This document shows, piece by piece, positions 4,573 to 5,917 of a stretch of DNA of 5,917 nt. This stretch comes from Fimbriimonadaceae bacterium (GTDB lineage: Bacteria; Armatimonadota; Fimbriimonadia; Fimbriimonadales; Fimbriimonadaceae), in the NCBI GenBank assembly GCA_014380605.1, contig JACMJO010000551.1:1-5917 (forward strand). The letters run 5' to 3'. Position 1 is the first letter of the stretch, and every line of letters begins with the position of its first letter. Under the pieces are notes generated by a model. It did no database searches. It had not been told where the DNA came from and saw only the letters and a program-made list of their open reading frames with translations. The position numbers and the translations under genes were made by a program.

Positions 4573-5345
4573 CCCCTCGATGCTTCCGAAATGACCCTCT
4601 TGGCGCGATCCAGGAACTTCTCCATGTTTGCGCCGTTGAACGTCGCCTCAAAGCTCACGCCAACATAGCCATTGCCGATCGCCCAAGTTTCACCTTTAGG
4701 TGAATCCAAGAGTAGTTGCTGAACGGAATGTCGAAAGAATCGCTTGGCAATCGCAGGTTCGCCGAAAAGCACCCAATCTTTATCGAACGCCTCATCTCCA
4801 ATTTGGAACTCCTCCTGGCCGCGAAGGATGGCTCGCTTCTTCACATAGCCCGCACGAAAAGCCGTCATCCCGTACTCGAACCCAATCGGGTCCTGAAACA
4901 CGAGAACTGTATGCAGGAACTCCTGAGTCGTCTTCCCTGATCCGACGAGGTACTGGTGCTCGAAAACTCCTACCGTATCCGATGCCGCAACCCATTGGAC
5001 ATTGGTTGCCCCACCCTGTAATCCGAGCCAAGATCCTAAGTGCTCCAACGGGGCGAAGAATGCGTCCTTTTGAACTTGATCTGGCTCAGCATCGAACCGA
5101 AAGCCACGGCGGGTCAGCGCCTTCCGAATCCCCTTGACTCGCTTACGGTTCAACAAACTGGTGACGATGACGGCAACCACGATCGACGCAATGATCGGTA
5201 TCGCAACGATGAGGAGAAGCCATGCGCCAAACGAGTCCTTGTTCGGAATCTTCGAAGTGCTGAAAATGGCGAAGGCGATCCCTCCCAAAATAATGAAAAG
5301 CCAAACCGCGTCGTGGCGACTGGCTCTTCTATAAGGCGCCGACAT
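4569..5345 (-). CDS. Hypothetical two-helix membrane protein
   Basis: I do not recognise this 258-residue protein with confidence. It has two hydrophobic segments, about 13-30 and 40-65, joined by a short loop with STSKIPNKDSF. The following basic stretch NRKRVKGIRKALTRRG at about 66-82 points to a cytoplasmic C-terminal domain of about 175 residues. That domain begins RRGFRFDAEP and contains FEHQYLVGSGKTTQEF and VLVFQD segments, a pattern I associate with uncharacterised DUF3137-like membrane proteins; this is a loose resemblance. ATG 5345 is the first in frame. Upstream on the minus strand TAACGT ends seven bases before the ATG, and TAGG lies closer still, so either a leaderless start or a weak ribosome site is possible. 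The SRAP gene ends 65 bases upstream on the same strand. The stop TAG shares the palindrome CTAG with the opposite gene. Confidence 0.8.
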   Translation of the reverse strand: MSAPYRRASRHDAVWLFIILGGIAFAIFSTSKIPNKDSFGAWLLLIVAIPIIASIVVAVIVTSLLNRKRVKGIRKALTRRGFRFDAEPDQVQKDAFFAPLEHLGSWLGLQGGATNVQWVAASDTVGVFEHQYLVGSGKTTQEFLHTVLVFQDPIGFEYGMTAFRAGYVKKRAILRGQEEFQIGDEAFDKDWVLFGEPAIAKRFFRHSVQQLLLDSPKGETWAIGNGYVGVSFEATFNGANMEKFLDRAKRVISEASRG

Positions 5346-5352
5346 GCGACCT

Positions 5353-5358
5353 ACGTTA
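5353..5358 (-). promoter_or_regulatory. Possible -10 element of the membrane protein gene
   Basis: TAACGT on the minus strand ends seven bases before the ATG at 5345, the same geometry as at osmC and the thioredoxin-like gene. No convincing -35 hexamer is seen. It lies in the short gap after the SRAP stop, so the membrane gene could be read from its own promoter or from SRAP read-through. Confidence 0.3.
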
Positions 5359-5410
5359 CCCGTCGGAGCCTATACGATCACATCTAAGATCCGGACTCCG
5401 AAATCGCCAA

Positions 5411-5917
5411 TCAGAACAGAACGCCTTGCTCGCTTTCCGGCTTTAGATGTTCTAAATCTCGGGTCACGGCGGCCATCGTCATCGCTTCCGCCGGGAACGG
5501 CACGCAGACTTTGGCGATGGCTTCGTCGCAGTTGCCTTCTAGCCAGAGTCCGAAGTCTTCTTCGGCCACCAGGCAGGGCATTCGGTCGTGGATGCGTTGG
5601 ATGAGCGGGTTGGGGCGGACGGTTACCACCACAAACTGCTTTTGCCCCACAAACTCACGCCAGATTCCGGCGAGGGCGAAGGTTGGTTGGTCCTTCATGC
5701 GCAGACAGTAAGGCTGGCGAGGTTTTGATCGGGTGTCCCATTCGTAGTAGCCTCGAACCGGGATCAGGCATCGTTTTTCGCGGACGTGGCGGGCGAGGAG
5801 GTCGGAGTCGAGCATTCCTTCCGCCCAGGCATTGATCACCGGAACCCGATCTCGAGCGCCAAAGCCCCATTTCATCGGAGTCAGGACCCGATTCCGGTGG
5901 CTAAGATGGATCACACC
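5411..5917 (-). CDS. SRAP (SOS response-associated peptidase, YedK/HMCES-like), partial (N-terminus beyond window)
   Basis: The frame is open from base 5917 to the TGA at 5411 and gives 168 visible residues. It belongs to the SRAP family, which forms a thiazolidine crosslink with abasic sites in single-stranded DNA through the Cys after the initiator Met. That N-terminus is outside the window, so the key Cys cannot be checked. Visible markers are MKWGFGARD, VINAWAEG (contains the conserved Asn), RCLIPVRGYYEW with the catalytic Glu (codon at 5741-5743), and RIHDRMP with the conserved His (5588-5590). Where YedK has NAR the sequence has NAW (Trp codon 5825-5827), a change at an arginine I recall as a DNA contact. 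The GTG at 5914 is internal, not a start. The C-terminus is short (ends EHLKPESEQGVLF). It lies upstream of the membrane gene on the same strand. Confidence 0.92.
   Translation of the reverse strand, partial: GVIHLSHRNRVLTPMKWGFGARDRVPVINAWAEGMLDSDLLARHVREKRCLIPVRGYYEWDTRSKPRQPYCLRMKDQPTFALAGIWREFVGQKQFVVVTVRPNPLIQRIHDRMPCLVAEEDFGLWLEGNCDEAIAKVCVPFPAEAMTMAAVTRDLEHLKPESEQGVLF

Noticed and set aside
4700..5387. Plus-strand frames opposite the two-helix membrane gene
   Set aside because: The minus-strand frame has a coherent membrane topology and is continuous over 258 codons, while the plus-strand frames are shorter, mutually overlapping and without motifs.
5346..5410. Terminator between the SRAP and membrane genes
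   Set aside because: A TCGGAG...CTCCGA inverted repeat exists but its loop is about 27 bases and no T-tract follows, so I do not call a terminator.
5912..5914. GTG as start of the SRAP gene
   Set aside because: The frame continues upstream to the window edge, and starting here would omit the essential N-terminal Cys region, so the true start is outside the window.
1..5917. CRISPR array, tRNA, insertion sequence or phage signature
   Set aside because: I found no regularly spaced repeats, cloverleaf candidate, terminal inverted repeats, transposase or phage-type gene; coding content is continuous and housekeeping-like.

Overview
The window is an ordinary-looking stretch of bacterial chromosome with moderate GC (a little over half by eye). 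It holds nine protein-coding genes packed on both strands, two of them cut by the window edges. There is no tRNA, rRNA, insertion sequence, phage gene or CRISPR array, and no gene-free stretch exceeds about 190 bases. The organism is not certain. The protein style (a GNAT with a C-terminal EPMMV-type motif, an LCP protein with a LytR_C tail, a DUF4190 protein) and the scarcity of Shine-Dalgarno sequences would suit Armatimonadota/Fimbriimonadales or a similar deep lineage, but this is only an impression.

Layout. 1-804 (minus): an OsmC/Ohr-type peroxide-defence gene followed after 6 bases by a GNAT-like gene that runs off the left edge. 805-993: a divergent promoter region with a perfect inverted repeat over the putative osmC -10 element and a TATAAT box before the next gene. 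994-2271 (plus): an LCP (LytR-CpsA-Psr) protein with a C-terminal LytR_C domain. 2268-3020 (minus): a small membrane protein (DUF4190) followed by an unrecognised beta-rich 137-residue protein. 3021-3112: a second divergent promoter region. 3113-4572 (plus): a thioredoxin-fold protein with CSWC, overlapping by 4 bases (GTGA) with a D-2-hydroxyacid-dehydrogenase-family protein. 4569-5345 (minus): an unrecognised two-helix membrane protein. 5411-5917 (minus): an SRAP/YedK-family abasic-site protein missing its N-terminus.

How the genes relate. No single pathway links them. OsmC and the thioredoxin-like protein both concern thiol redox chemistry, SRAP concerns DNA damage, and LCP concerns envelope glycopolymer attachment. 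Both convergent junctions (2268-2271 and 4569-4572) overlap by exactly 4 bases at the stop codons, and each has a GC-rich hairpin in the end of the plus-strand gene instead of a classical terminator. I found no convincing novel multi-gene system. The best leads are the osmC operator-like palindrome, the dehydrogenase that lacks the usual catalytic Glu, the Arg-to-Trp change in SRAP, and the two unrecognised proteins.
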